DNA from: Corbicula japonica | Lineage: Eukaryota > Mollusca > Bivalvia > Venerida > Cyrenidae | Direction: 5' to 3' | Length of the DNA stretch: 64,000 nt | Assembly (NCBI GenBank): GCA_038501625.1 | Contig: JAZAYU010000869.1 | Location: forward strand, 62,001 to 126,000 | In this document: positions 11,376-22,900 of the stretch, piece by piece | Layout of the letters: each line of letters begins with the position of its first letter | Position numbering within the stretch: position 1 is the first letter of the stretch | Translations under genes and position numbers: made by a program | Notes under the pieces: generated by a model | Seen by the model: only the letters and a program-made list of their open reading frames with translations | Databases searched by the model: none | Told to the model about the DNA's origin: nothing

Positions 11376-12194
11376 GAAATTTCCGGCCGCGAAAAATACA
11401 GGTTAAATGGTTATTAAAAATAAGTGCTGCCATTAAATAACAAATAATTTAAGATATTGATGTCAATGAACCTGAGGATGTCATATCATATAACCGTTAG
11501 ACGAAAAAAGATTATATTATATTGTGATTATAGCGGTTTTCGTAGGTCTTTACAATTTTAAAACAGAACAAGCTTAGTACTGCGGAAGGGGCCAAACTGG
11601 CACCAAGTGCTACCCAGGTGTTTTGCTTGTTAAAGGACATTATAAAATCCCTGGAACTGAAACTTATAAGTTGTGATTGCTTGTCAAACGACCCGACATC
11701 AATTATACCCATTTTGACTTAAAGTTTAGATCGGTCAATGAATGCTTGATTTTTTAAGTGCACTCTCAAGAAACCCCAATGGGATTCCATTTTACTTTCC
11801 TTAATAAAAAAAAATTTAAGGTTACTTGCCGGTCGATGACATACAATGTAAATGTAATATTGTTAGTATTGCTTGTTGTTGTGTTTATAAAATATAGTAT
11901 ATTACCAACAGATTAATAATTGAACATCCCGAAAATCATTTTAATGTACCTACTGTGAACTACTTTTGTGATTCTCCCTTGATTCTCTGTTCGCTCCTTG
12001 ATTTTGTACAGCATTCCTTTCATTTCAAGTACATCTTAAAAAGAAAAAAAATGTACCAGTAATTTATCGAACAACCAAACAATTATTTACGTAAATCATC
12101 AGATACGTTTTTTATATTGTGTTGTTGTTTGTCTTTAAAATATAACACTGTTTTTATGTTCGTTTGAAACAGATAAAAACGAAACTTAAAATAT

Positions 12195-12312
12195 ATGAAA
12201 AAGGGAACTTTGAAAGCCAACAAAAATTAATAATAAAATATATAATGCAGACTCGGTTTGATTGAATATGTTCATGGGCAGTAATGCATATTACTGCCCA
12301 CGCCGTCTAGCC
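12195..12312 (+). repeat. Dispersed repeat family B
   Basis: Carries gatgaaaa-like start, the tgcagactcggtttgattga block and a gggcagtaatgcatattactgccc hairpin, then cgcctagccccgcg. It lies in the intron of the HEPN gene just downstream of its first exon. Confidence 0.65.
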
Positions 12313-12425
12313 CCGCGTTGAGCGTCATCAGAAAAGTGTTGAAATATTGCGAGCGGTATTTGATTACCACGCTCTCTAGCCAGCAGTTTTACAACAACAA
12401 CAACAAAAGAATCCGTCTGACTCAC

Positions 12426-13179
12426 CATTATGAACATCAGCAATTGCTCCGTCTGTATTTTGAGCTACTTGCTTTAAAGCATCAACCGTAACACCTGTAT
12501 TTTGAACTATTGTCTTTACATTTTCTACTTCTACTTTTGTCTTCTTAGCTACTGTGTGAACATTTTCAACTGCTTCTACAAGCTGCTCTTGCACTCTATT
12601 CATATCATCTAAACATCTTTGTATATATTCAAAAACTACTGTAGACTGATCCAACTTCTTAATTTGTTCAACGACAGCAGTAATATCTAGTTGATTCTTT
12701 TCAATGCTTGTTATCATGGCTCTGTGTCTGTTTTTAACATCTTGAGACAATCCATTGCCTGTATATCTGATGATGGTAGCAAGTTTATTCCATTCGCCCC
12801 TAAAAGTAGCCTCATTCATTTTGCCTTCCACAGCATGCGCATGATAGTTATTTCTTAAATCACGAATATCCTTTACACCCTGTTTTTCATGATTGTCTAT
12901 GTACGCTTTTACATATTTTATAAGCAAATGAGAAAGTATCGTTATATCAAAATCTTTTATGGAAGAAATATGTTGACTTTGTGGATATAATATGCCTTTC
13001 TGTGTTTTATTAAGACGTCTATCGTTTCGTAATGCAGGTTCGGCTGAATTAAGAAATTGAATTAACGTTTCGCCTTTCTGTTGGAGAGCCTTCTCGAGGA
13101 TTTCCCTGAGCAGATCTGTTCCACCTTCTAGAAGTAGAAGGATAAAACGAATGTAGTATTCGTGCTCTTGAGTGATCAT
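12426..13179 (-). CDS. First coding exon of a DZIP3-like HEPN-domain gene
   Basis: ATG at 13179 opens 251 complete codons and one extra base before a consensus donor (G|GTGAGT). Upstream of the ATG is an acceptor (cttttcag ending near 13190), so a 5' UTR exon probably exists. Residues 1 to about 145 are mostly helical and resemble the DZIP3/hRUL138-like HEPN domain. The stretch KDIRDLRNNYHAHAVEGKM (about 103-121) carries R109 and H115, which fits the Rx4-6H motif of HEPN ribonucleases. Residues 155-250 are amphipathic helix or coiled coil with repeated QNTGVTVDALKQVAQNT-type segments. Spliced in phase to 5996, it adds a TRADD-N-like domain, an architecture expected of innate-immune or antiviral signalling proteins (inference). 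If the intron is retained, the frame instead ends at 12376 with a Cys-rich FFCCCCC tail. Confidence 0.78.
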
Positions 13180-13199
13180 GGTTTATTCACACCTGAAAA

Positions 13200-13540
13200 G
13201 ATATTGTTATTTTTAGCCCTACACTTCTAAACAAATTAAAAGCATCCTTGTTTCATTCCCAGTCAGAGGTAACACAATTTTACTCGTTATCATCTGCACT
13301 TATTTTTATCAAATTGTAATGTAGTGATTAAAATGTTTTCGCTTAAATCAGCAGGCTTTGAATGCTTTTTAATTGTAAATAATTGTATGCCGCTTAAATT
13401 TTCTAAAACTATTATGAATAATTTAATGTTATCGGTTAGGTATAACCGTTTTAAAGATTTCTATTAACATAATATTTGCATTACCGGTAAACATTTAAAA
13501 CAAGGTTCTTAGTATATGTATCACAAATTAAAGAAAACCT
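13200..13540. other. 5' flank of the HEPN gene, nothing recognised
   Basis: AT-rich sequence with no ORF of note. The acceptor at about 13190 implies that the promoter and a non-coding first exon lie at or beyond this stretch, but I cannot place them. Confidence 0.4.
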
Positions 13541-13599
13541 TTTGCAATTGTTATCGCTGCTACCTAGATGTAATTCAAAAAAAAAGATGCAGTTTAAAA

Positions 13600-13828
13600 T
13601 CACTATTGCTTCAAGGTATTTCATAGCCAGTTTTTTTTATGTAGATTTAATTTATAAACTTAAGGAAATAAAAGACAATATTAATTTCTCCACGTTATTG
13701 GTGAAAATCTCAAGTAAATTAAAAAATAAAGGTTACCAGCATGAAATTCTACAGCGCTCTTCAGGCCTGTTGATTACCCCATCTACACTTGATCATTTTG
13801 CATACCTCTTTGGTTGCACTATCATTTG
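13600..13828 (+). pseudogene. C-terminal fragment of a retroelement reverse transcriptase
   Basis: The frame reads FYVDLIYKLKEIKDNINFS, then a KNKGYQHEILQRSSG block, then PSTLDHFAYLFGCTII and stops. These blocks match, in order, the last part of the decayed reverse transcriptase at 4560-4730 (YDKYFYKLMKIKGNINLS, PSTVYRYAYLFGCTTI). It is better preserved than that copy over this part but lacks the catalytic core, so it is a 3'-end remnant. A tRNA-headed SINE-like element follows directly. Confidence 0.65.
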
Positions 13829-13844
13829 AAATTCACAGTAGCGC

Positions 13845-14095
13845 TATTTGTGCAGTGTGGCGGCCGAAAAAAGTCTCCCCTTACATATAGTTAGTACTGT
13901 TATCAGTAAAATTACTCATTACCGATGTCATGCAATGATTGTTACGTATATCAAGGCTATCCGATCAACCTTTTTGGGGTTGTCCCGGCTAGCTCAGTTG
14001 GTGTCTTCGCAGGAATTGCAGGGCTAGGCGCTGTCGCAGTGACGGTGCGGGTTCGCTCTCAGCTAGAGGCACTATCATCTTAAGAAGGTTTATGG
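13845..14095 (+). mobile_element. tRNA-headed SINE-like element (family C)
   Basis: After a leader (aaaaaagtctccccttacat ... tccgatcaacctttttgggg) the block cccggctagctcagttgg (A-box like) and tgcgggttcgctctcagc (B-box like) define a tRNA-like segment at about 13985-14070, followed by aggcactatcatctt. A reverse copy with the same order is at 36415-36640. The anticodon arm is degenerate, so this is a SINE, not a tRNA gene. No target duplication was found. Confidence 0.65.
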
Positions 14096-14099
14096 AGAA

Positions 14100-14290
14100 A
14101 TCTGTGCCATGTGTCGGCTGTAAAAAGATTCCCCGTACATTCAATAAGTGCTGTTATCAGTTACGTCTTTAAGGTCGTTGAGCACGATACTTATGTTCTA
14201 TGTTATATTGTACTTCTAAGGTGACTTTCGATTTAACATTTAGGCCGGTTTAAAGATGCGTGGTTTCAATATCCCAAAAATTTGAGAAAA
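14100..14290 (+). repeat. Dispersed repeat family D, partial
   Basis: Blocks shared with 51530-51680: taaaaagattccccgtacat, aaggtcgttgagcacgatac, ttatattgtacttctaaggt and aaagatgcgtggtttcaata followed by tccca. There is no ORF of interest. Confidence 0.6.
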
Positions 14291-14299
14291 TACTTGGTC

Positions 14300-15160
14300 C
14301 CGGAGAACAACAATTTTTGTCAGATTAAAGTTGTAATAAAGTTAATATAATGTTCTTGTTGTCAGATTAAAGGAAAACCTTGAAATGCGACATGTATTTG
14401 TTCTTGGGAATAAACAACTACTAGCAATTACATTTTTATGCTAAAAGAAGCATTCGGGTATATCATTCTTGGATTTGCGTCAATTCGGCTGTGTCGAACT
14501 TCGGATATCTCGAAGTAAAATTTACTGTCCCTTAAACTTTAACACAACGAGTGCGGACTGTATCTTTGAGTCCCTATATTTTTGGACACTTTTAGGATCA
14601 ATAATTTTTGGTGTCCCTATATTTGGGACATTTTCTGAAAAATGCTTTCATTTATTATGCAACTCGGGTCATTGTTTTCTTGTTTATTGTAAAAGTTCGA
14701 TACTAAAGTCCTTTAATGTTTTAGATAATACATGTCCTTGCAGACGAATCCAAACCCCCCAAAATGGGATATTTTTTAATAATTAATATTTGCAGACAAT
14801 AAATATTGCAATTTTTTAAAATTATATTAACAGTCCCAAGACTGAGGGTTATTAAGATAATTGCACTTACATTACAGTCTTTATTGAAAGTAGTGATTTT
14901 AGCATAATACAACGTGTAACCGAAAGATTGATGCAACTAGACAGATCAGTAAATCAATTTGCTATATTGTGGTTTTCTCTATCTTTACAGTTGTCTGTTT
15001 TATGTGTGACGTCATAACTACGTCATGCTATGTTTTGAATTCTGATTGTAATTTCTGGTATTTTTCGCTACATAACTAAATTCTAAATTTACTATTACGT
15101 TACTTTTGTTTTTAACGTTACTTTTGTTTTTACAGTAACTACTTAAGAAATAATCTATAG
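14300..15160. other. Non-coding AT-rich flank of the nested transposon
   Basis: The ORFs here (14469-14786 plus, 14721-14936 minus) have biased composition and no motif. A direct repeat of acgttacttttgtttttaac / acgttacttttgtttttaca lies at about 15098-15135. Confidence 0.4.
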
Positions 15161-15163
15161 ATT

Positions 15164-15687
15164 CCGGTGAATTATCGCAGGATAAATTACGGGGCGGAGT
15201 TCAGATGCGTAAGGATATATCACGAGGGGTGTAGCCCCGAGTATGGCGTACGAAAAGGCTCAAAAGGTAACAAGTGCCGGTGCATCTGTTAATTTATACG
15301 TTGGACGTGTAAATTTACACGATGAACGTATAAAATTACAGGTGCACCTGTAAATTAGCGGTGCATCACTTTTGAAAATTGAAGGTGGACCTGTAAAATA
15401 GCGGTGCACTGATAAAAATATACGTCCATCGTATAACTTTTATGCGCTCATCGTGTAAATTACCGCTGCACCGCTAATTTACAAGTGCACCGGCAATATT
15501 AAAATGATCAACCAATCACAACCCTTGGTTCATACAGTAGAATTTGCTGAAATATTAATTTTTAAATTGAAATAGTGTTACCTTTTATTTTATTTTATAC
15601 ATTTGTGCTCTAAAAATCGTTAACATATTTTTTTAAATATTTTCAAAAGTAAATGAACAATTTAAGCATTTATATCAAGTAAACATT
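15164..15687 (+). mobile_element. Left arm of an older palindromic element split by the Harbinger insertion
   Basis: Begins ccggtgaattatcgcaggat and contains many copies of gtgcacctgtaaatt / gatgaacgtataaa-type modules in both orientations. Its mirror image lies at 26575-26991, which ends in the reverse complement (taattcaccgg). Both arms also share gtatggcgtacgaaaaggct / agccttttcgtgcgccatac. Removing the Harbinger element and one ATT would join the two arms into one palindromic element of about 0.94 kb. No ORF is present, so it is non-autonomous. Confidence 0.75.
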
Positions 15688-15921
15688 GGCCCAGTTGCTC
15701 GTATCTATCGTTAAATATTTAACGTTAATTTAACGGATCCTTTAACGTTAAATTAACGTTAAGCGTTAAAAGCTCCGTTAATTTATTGCCGTTAAAAATT
15801 TCAGTTGCTGGTATAGTATATTCGTTAAATTTCCGTTAATTTAACGGAAAGTTAACGCAAAAGTTAATTTACCTACTTAGCACCGTTAGCATCAACGTTA
15901 CAAATAACAACAACAAACAAG

Positions 15922-18900
15922 ATGGCCGTTATAGCTGCAGCTGTTGCTCAGTTTCCACCAAAAATTCGTAATTTCCGTCATAACAGTGTTTTTCTCGAAA
16001 TGTCGGACTTGGAGCTTCGAGAAAGATATCGCTTTGGTTCGGATGGGATTAGATTTATCCATGACCTACTGAAGGACAGACTTGTTAAACAAGGAAATCA
16101 GAGACATACCATAGGTTCTCTTGAGCAAGTTCTTCTTGCGTTGAGGTATTATGCATCTGGATCATTTATGCAAGCCATTGGGGACACAGTTGGAAGGGAT
16201 AAGGCTTCCGTCTCTAGAGCTGTGACATCAGTTACCGATGCTCTATGTGAAGTACGTGATGTTTTTATAACATGGCCAACAGAAGCTGATAGGAAGGCTG
16301 AGATCAAGCACAGTTTTTACCAGCTGTCGGGATTTCCAAATGTCATTGGCTGTGTGGATGGTACCCATATTAGGATTCAGAAGCCAGCAGCAGCAGTTGA
16401 GCGACAGTTTTTTAACAGAAAGCACTTTCCTTCGATCAATGTGATGTGTGTCTGTGACCACAAAGGTAAGACCACTTCCTTCTGTATGTTATCATTACTT
16501 CAGTCAGATGAAATGCAACACCAGCAACAAAGCCATTTTAATTTTTCGATTATTTCGAAAATCGAAATGGCCTAGACGCAGGCATTTACTGTAAACATAA
16601 TTGTTTTAACATATTTCATTGTCATCATAAAGCAGGGAACTAATTATACCTATTTTCACTCCATAATCTATAAAATATGTCCGAAATTAAATTTAGTGTT
16701 TTGTTTTTTCTCGGAATAGTTTTTAAATGACGTAAGCAAATTAATTAAGCGAGTACCTTTTCTAGACTCTCACGCAGTATCTACTACATTTGTTAATACC
16801 TTTTGTAAAAGTGCTTTTTGTGTTATGAATGAGAATATTATTTAAAAATATAATGTCATGGCTCTTTAATACAGGTGCACTGTAAATTTAATATATTTCA
16901 AGTGAATAACTTCATTTTATATTAAATGTATTTGAGTAGTATTTACTTTTTTGTAGGTAGATTTACACACGTTAATGCCAAGTGGCCCGGCTCATCACAT
17001 GACAGTTTTGTATTCAGGTCGTCATCTCTTAGCACACATCTTGAGGCAAACCACCGACGTCTTGAAGAAGGAATAATTTTGGGAGATAGCGGGTAAATAT
17101 TATGAAAAAGCAACATATGCATATCAGGAATAGCCACATTCAAAAAACACAGCCTCCCCACGCAGCGAAAAAGAAGAGAGGAAGATAGAGAGAGCGCATG
17201 TTTTATATATGTATGTCAATTCAAATAGGACGCCACAAACAATTAATAAACAAGAGAACCTTTGGGGATACCGCCTTGGAACGGTCAGTGGCAAAACAAA
17301 ACAAAACAAACGATAAAAACATTTACATTAAAGTGGCAGTCTAATAAGGAGCCGGTGAGCAATGGCATTGTCAGATTTCAAACGTTGAAAATCTATCAGG
17401 TTTTGATAGAGAAACAAGACTTGCGGAAACACTTAATTTAATTCACTTAAGGATTGAATGTTATTTTCGTGCGTTTCATCGATGTATGGAATGTCAGTTG
17501 CCGAACATCTAATTTGCATAAACACCGAAGGTGTTTATGTACAAATTAGATGTAAGGCAACTGACATTTCATACATCGATGAAACGCACGAAAATAACAT
17601 TCAATCCTTATAATTACAACCTACTATCACATTTTATTTATAACCTTTGACAAACTTTTTATTTACGATAGATGTGGTTTACTTTTCGCGGAGTAATACC
17701 ATCGGCTTGGATGATTCAAATTTCTACGTTACAAAATGGCCGATTTCAAACCGCGATATTTTTACAAATGTTGATTTGTTGACTCCAGTGACACTTTTCC
17801 TTTAAAAATAATTATTGAGTCCAATGACTTTTACAAATAAAAATAATATAAAATCTTCAAAATGGAAAGAAAATTCATAGAAACTCATTGCGAATAAAAA
17901 CTCATTGCGAATACAAAATGTACATACCGTTAATCGGTCCCGATCAATATATCCACATGCATTATTCCTTCTCATTTACTATAATTTAAACCCTATCCCG
18001 ACACTTTTGGTGAAAACGAAGCTCCCTGCTGCGGTATAAGAATGAAACACTTTCAAATTCTAGTCGTTACATAGGTATACCACGGTAAACACTTCTAGCA
18101 TCTTCGGGTCTTGTCCAAATGTTGTTATTGTTTTTATTTAATCCTCCAATTCTTTAAAATATTTCAAACATAAATCCTTTATCTGACAGAATCAATCATG
18201 GCGCTTAGAAATGTAAACATTTGTTCGATTACGTCACAACTTACTATACATATATGACGTAGTGAGTTATGCTCTATCGTGACGTAACTGCTTACTTAAA
18301 ATTTCCCTCTTCATTATTGATTTAGTGCTCGTTTAATTGGGAGTGAAATAAGGTATGTAGAGTTGTAGACTTTGAATGATGGCTGGGCGGGGCAAATAAA
18401 CAAGTCAATGATAAATATTTATCAAAAGTAGTCCGATACGACTTCATTGAGAAATGAAACGCAGTCACGTGACACTTGTTAGCCAATCAGATTTGTAATA
18501 TTTTGTAAAACGTTACAAGGTTGTAATTATTCATAAATAATGAGGCTTGTGCACACATGCTTGTGAGCACATGTCAATTTTCATGTATAATTTTAATTAA
18601 AATGTGTGCGCATTAGAAACAGATAATCAGCTGACAGCAACAATTTAACAATGAAAGAGATAAACCAAAAACATCTCATTAACACAGCTGTAGTTAGGAA
18701 CAACGCGTGCACTTCTACTTGCATGTCACCTGCAGTCTGCTACCTGAAATAAAAGAAAAACCTTATGCTTTAGTTACGCATGTACACGTTACTTGATGAC
18801 ACCACATAGAGTGGTAGACAGGCCATCGAGACAGCGGTTCAATACAGCTCATTCCAGAGCTCGTGTTTCCATTGAGATGGCGTTTGGACGATGGAAGAGG

Positions 18901-19596
18901 CGATTTGGCATTCTTCACGGAGAGGTAAATTAATGACATTTTACATTCTTCTGTAAACATCAGCCTAGATAGATTTTTTTTTGAAGATTTATATTGTTAA
19001 TTGAAAAAGAATTTACGTAATATATTTATTTAAGAATGAGGCATTCCTCTTGTTTTTTGGAACCATATAAAGTTTCTTTGTCCTGTTTTGGGCTGAATTT
19101 TTATTGTACATATTTTGATTCAGTTATTTTTTCTAACGGCAGAACAAACAGTAATCATCGGTCAAAAGACGCTATTTGGACTTTTTGTAAATGTCACCAG
19201 TTGTATACCTGCATTTTATTTAACGTGAAACTTGTGAAGGTGGTTACCCGACGGGTTTTGTTTTTCATGAATTGTTTGTGACGTCTTTAATTGACATACT
19301 CTAACAAACATGCTCTCTTTTCCTCTCTTTATTTCGCTGCGATGGGAGGCTGTGTTTTGTGTGGCGATTCCTGATATGCAAGAATTTTGTAATTTTTTTT
19401 ACTATAGATGAGATTGAAGCCTTTGAAGGCGAGCAGAGTTGCCATAGCATGTGCTGTATTGCACAATATCGCTATTCTACTGAATGAGCCTGAAATTGAC
19501 AACCAGGTCCAGGGTCAGCCACAGCCGGTCAATGTCTACAACGGTCCTGAGGATGGAAGAGTAATCAGAGACCACATTACCAACACATACTTCTGA
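15922..19596 (+). CDS. HARBI1-like: PIF/Harbinger transposase (HARBI1-like), 4 exons
   Basis: Exons 15922-16465, 16957-17092, 18774-18924 and 19408-19596 have GT-AG borders and matching phases (1, 2, 0), giving 1020 bases, 339 residues plus stop; human HARBI1 is of similar size. The start has a good context (aacaagATGG). Exon 1 holds a helix-turn-helix-like region (QAIGDTVGRDKASVSRAVTS) and the first catalytic Asp in GCVDGTHIRI (D146). Exon 2 has NAKWPGSSHDSFVFR (D197) and ILGDSG (D225). Exon 3 has AHSRARVSIEMAFGRWKRRF with the catalytic Glu (E261), 36 residues after D225. Exon 4 has VAIACAVLHNIAI, the usual C-terminal helix. All DDE residues are present with no frameshift. It cuts and joins the element, normally together with the Myb-like partner coded on the other strand. 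Confidence 0.92.
17095..17310 (-). repeat. Family A repeat inside transposase intron 2
   Basis: Reverse copy with acatatgcatatcaggaata, cacagcctccccacgcagcg, agaagagaggaag, ggacgccacaaacaattaat, and ccgccttggaacggtcagtg in order. It starts a few bases after the exon 2 donor, so the insertion has not disturbed the splice site. Confidence 0.75.
17446..17612. repeat. Near-perfect 165-bp palindrome in transposase intron 2
   Basis: The left arm ggattgaatgttattttcgt gcgtttcatcgatgta... is mirrored by ...tacatcgatgaaacgcac gaaaataacattcaatcc. The centre is near aacaccgaaggtgttt (17521-17536). It has no ORF and is probably a foldback MITE nested in the Harbinger element. Confidence 0.8.
19302..19385 (+). 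repeat. Family A fragment in transposase intron 3
   Basis: Shows acatgctctcttttcctctc, tgggaggctgtgttttgtgt and ggcgattcctgatatgca, the 3' half of family A. It ends about 20 bp before exon 4, leaving the acceptor intact. Confidence 0.65.
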
Positions 19597-19942
19597 GTGT
19601 GTCGATAACAGGTATAATCCTTTTTGTTAAGCTAGCGCTTGTCGTGACATTTGCATGATGCGCTGTATAGATGTATATACATAGAGATTTAACATTTCAG
19701 TTAATAAAACGTTTAGACATGTTTGTTGCTGTCTTTAAAAAGACATATTAAATATCGTTACACTAAGTGTTTGAAAAAAAGTGAAAATAGTTTTTCATTT
19801 AATCACTAATTTTGACTGAGACTGGAAAATAAAAATTCAATATAAGTACTTCCGTGTCAAAAACATCGATCCACAAGTAATATCCCTTAACATATCTTAA
19901 AGGAAATATAGAGATAATCATATTGCCAGACTCGTAAATACC

Positions 19943-22900
19943 TTAAGGTTCACTTATGTGTGAAAACAGATCATCCAAGTTTCCAAAGCTTGTTGATGCT
20001 CCTGTGGTGGACCTCTTAAGGAAGTTAGTGACCTCCGTGTAGAACTGGGACTTCGTGTCCATCAGCCTCTCCTTTTTCTGAACCATTTTTAGTTGTTCTT
20101 TAACCAGTTTTGTTTGCTGTCTAAAAAACTCGACTTGTGCTTCCCAGACATCTTCTTGACTGATGCGTTTTCTGAAAATATTATTAATAGAACAGAATAA
20201 AATAATTTTAAGAAAAGTTAAGAAAACAATGTGCAGAGTCAACAATTTTCAGACATGACCAATTTTTTGATGTATGTTTTTGCATGATGTTACATTTATT
20301 ACTGTCAAATAAGATGATGTGTTGAAGTAGGTAACTAATGCAAGTTGTACATATTTAGTTGGGCAATAGTAAGGTTGGTGCACCAACCTTACCATTGCCC
20401 AACTAAATATGTACAACTTGCATTAGATGTACTCATTAAAGTTGTTATTTACAAAGAAAGCTAATCCTCCTGACCTCCTAATATATCTCGCCCTTCTTGG
20501 TTTTGAATAAAAGTGATAACCTGGCAGTTCAACTCTATCAAATTCATCTAATTTAGTTTCTTGTACACAGAGAATATGAAAATTTTCAATCAATTTAACA
20601 CATTCCGGGTATTCTAGCCTTTTCTTAAGACCACAAACATTAAGGCTACCAAGTTTGAATTTTTTTGCGGGGATGTAGAAGTATCACCTTCATTCAAAAT
20701 CATAGGGCTGTTTGAGGTTAACTCAGTTTGAAAATTGGAAATTTCAATACCTTTGGTATAATCTTTTGTTTTTAAAATTGATGACAAATTATTTGTATTT
20801 TTCAGAGTTTGGTCCACACACAGTTCACCAGAAGTGTTCCTCGGCAACTGAAGACCGTCTTCGGGTTTTGACGTATAACTAAAGGGATATGAACTTTCAT
20901 TATAATGTTCACACGAAGTAATTGTTGACGAACTTGGCTGTGTTAAGGTTATGATTTCTGAGTGTGATGTGACACCATGTGTAACTGGTGTGCGTATTAA
21001 AACTTTTCACAACGAAAATAAATGTGTTTCGTATTGATACCTCTTTGGTTTCTTCTTCTCTGCAGGGGCAACTGATGTCTGCTCAACCGCAGCATCTTTC
21101 TCATTCTGAAATTGGTATACAACATTACATGTTATCGAGATCTCTGCTAAGATTATATAGATCAAGGTTCTAGAATTTTATTTAAAATTAGTGAGTTATA
21201 GATTTACCTCTAAAATATCTGCCAGTTTAATTGCATTCAAACACAATGGTTATACATTACAATGCTATTATTACTATATATAATGGTTATATGTGTATAA
21301 GTAAAATTCACATGTAATGTAAATCATTACAACATAGATTTATCAAAATTCCAATACCTCTCTTGAAAATTCAACTCTAACATCTACTGGATGTATGACT
21401 TCTGGATACCCCGTCTTGCGAGTAACTGTTACAGGTGTTTCAGCTAAAATATATGTAAAATATTACTCTCCTACATGAAGATAAAATAATTGTATACAAA
21501 ATGCTTTGATTTATTATAGCAGTTCAGAAGAAATACTTTACACGACATGAGCATTATTGCATGAAAAATATAATTTTAGGCTGAGATTGTCTAAAAAAAT
21601 GTTAAATTTGATATTATTCTTTGTGAACAAGTATTGCCAATGTCACTGGCCACCATAAAAATGACAGCCTACATAACCAATTTGCAAATTTAGACATGTT
21701 TTAATAAGTTTGTTGTAGTGAAATTTTAAAAATTCAATCTGGCTAAAGTGGATTTTAATTGTAAATCTTTGCTGTCGCATATTTCAAATAGACAGGGCAC
21801 CCTTTTAATAAAATTATAATTAAATACAAAACAGACAAACCGGTGCTTGTAATGCTGGAAACATCACTGTCGGAATCCCCCACAGATCTGATAACACCCT
21901 CTCTTGTAGATACTAAATAATAAAATAATGCGTCTTACTATAATAATCAAAAGTAAGTTTAGCATAGAAAAAAGCATACAGGACGGGGTCTAGTTAACTG
22001 TGGTCGCAATTATTACCGGCGCAATTATTAGAACATGTTCACTTTCCAACAGAATTTACAATCACGGAAGTCCTCAAAAGTGTTCGCGAAATCTCAAATA
22101 TTTGTGGAATAAAGGTCAGCGTACACTATTGGGTTTCCCTATATGTTCTATATAGAGTCTTGGGAGTCTCCTTGATTTATTTATTTGTAGACAATATCAG
22201 GCATGGTCTTCTGATGAAGTTTGAATATAAATCTACATAAAAACATAGATGAAATACCACCATGACCGTAGGTTTCTACCTCAAATTTCACTTTGAAGAC
22301 TACCACCCTTGCCTATTGACTAAATTTACTTGTGGCTAACCTGTTTATAGGCATTATTTTAAAAGTAATTTTTTTCTTATCCAAAATGTTTTGGATAATG
22401 ATTTTTGGTTCCAACAGCTGCAGAAATACACAATTTCTATTTTTTAGAATGAGTTTTATTTTTTCTTTAGCTATATTGGCCAATCAGCTAATGTTTCTAT
22501 AGAGTCTTACGGGTTTCCCCTAACTTTTTTTTTTAACCAACCAGGAAGCAGCTTTTATTTAGTGTACGCTGATCTTAAGCCTCACATATTATTTTTAGTT
22601 ATATTCAAACATTGTATAAAATGAAGAAATAAATAATTCCAAAAATTAAAATCAATGTTTTGTTTGTTTTTGTCCAAATTTGAACTCACAGCCCTTCTTC
22701 AAGTGTAAGCAGTTGGTGACAGTTCAGCCACACTAAAAACACTTTAAACCAATTATAACATTCATAACCAAAAAAATCAGGAAAAATAGAATATTTCAGT
22801 TTATGTTATAAAACTTGACCACTGAAGACTTACACACAGGCATGATATTTGAAACAAGTAATTTTTTGGCTTGGCCTTAAATGCTTCTATACAGAGTCAT

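Larger units (their letters stand above)
5997..12425 (-). other. 6.4-kb intron of the HEPN/TRADD-N-like gene
   Basis: Borders are a strong donor (AATG|GTGAGT, at 12426/12425) and a strong acceptor (tttcag, at 5997). The interior is AT-rich and has no gene I can support: ORFs such as 6557-6802, 8812-9012 and 11512-11712 show no motif and no plausible splice context. It contains repeat copies (about 7345-7560, 8425-8510, 11205-11265, 11305-11370, 12195-12310) and the inverted-repeat array at 10385-10860. Confidence 0.55.

Noticed and set aside
14469..14786. 105-residue ORF as a Cys-rich secreted protein
   Set aside because: No signal peptide, Cys spacing is irregular, composition follows the local AT bias, and no splice context supports it.
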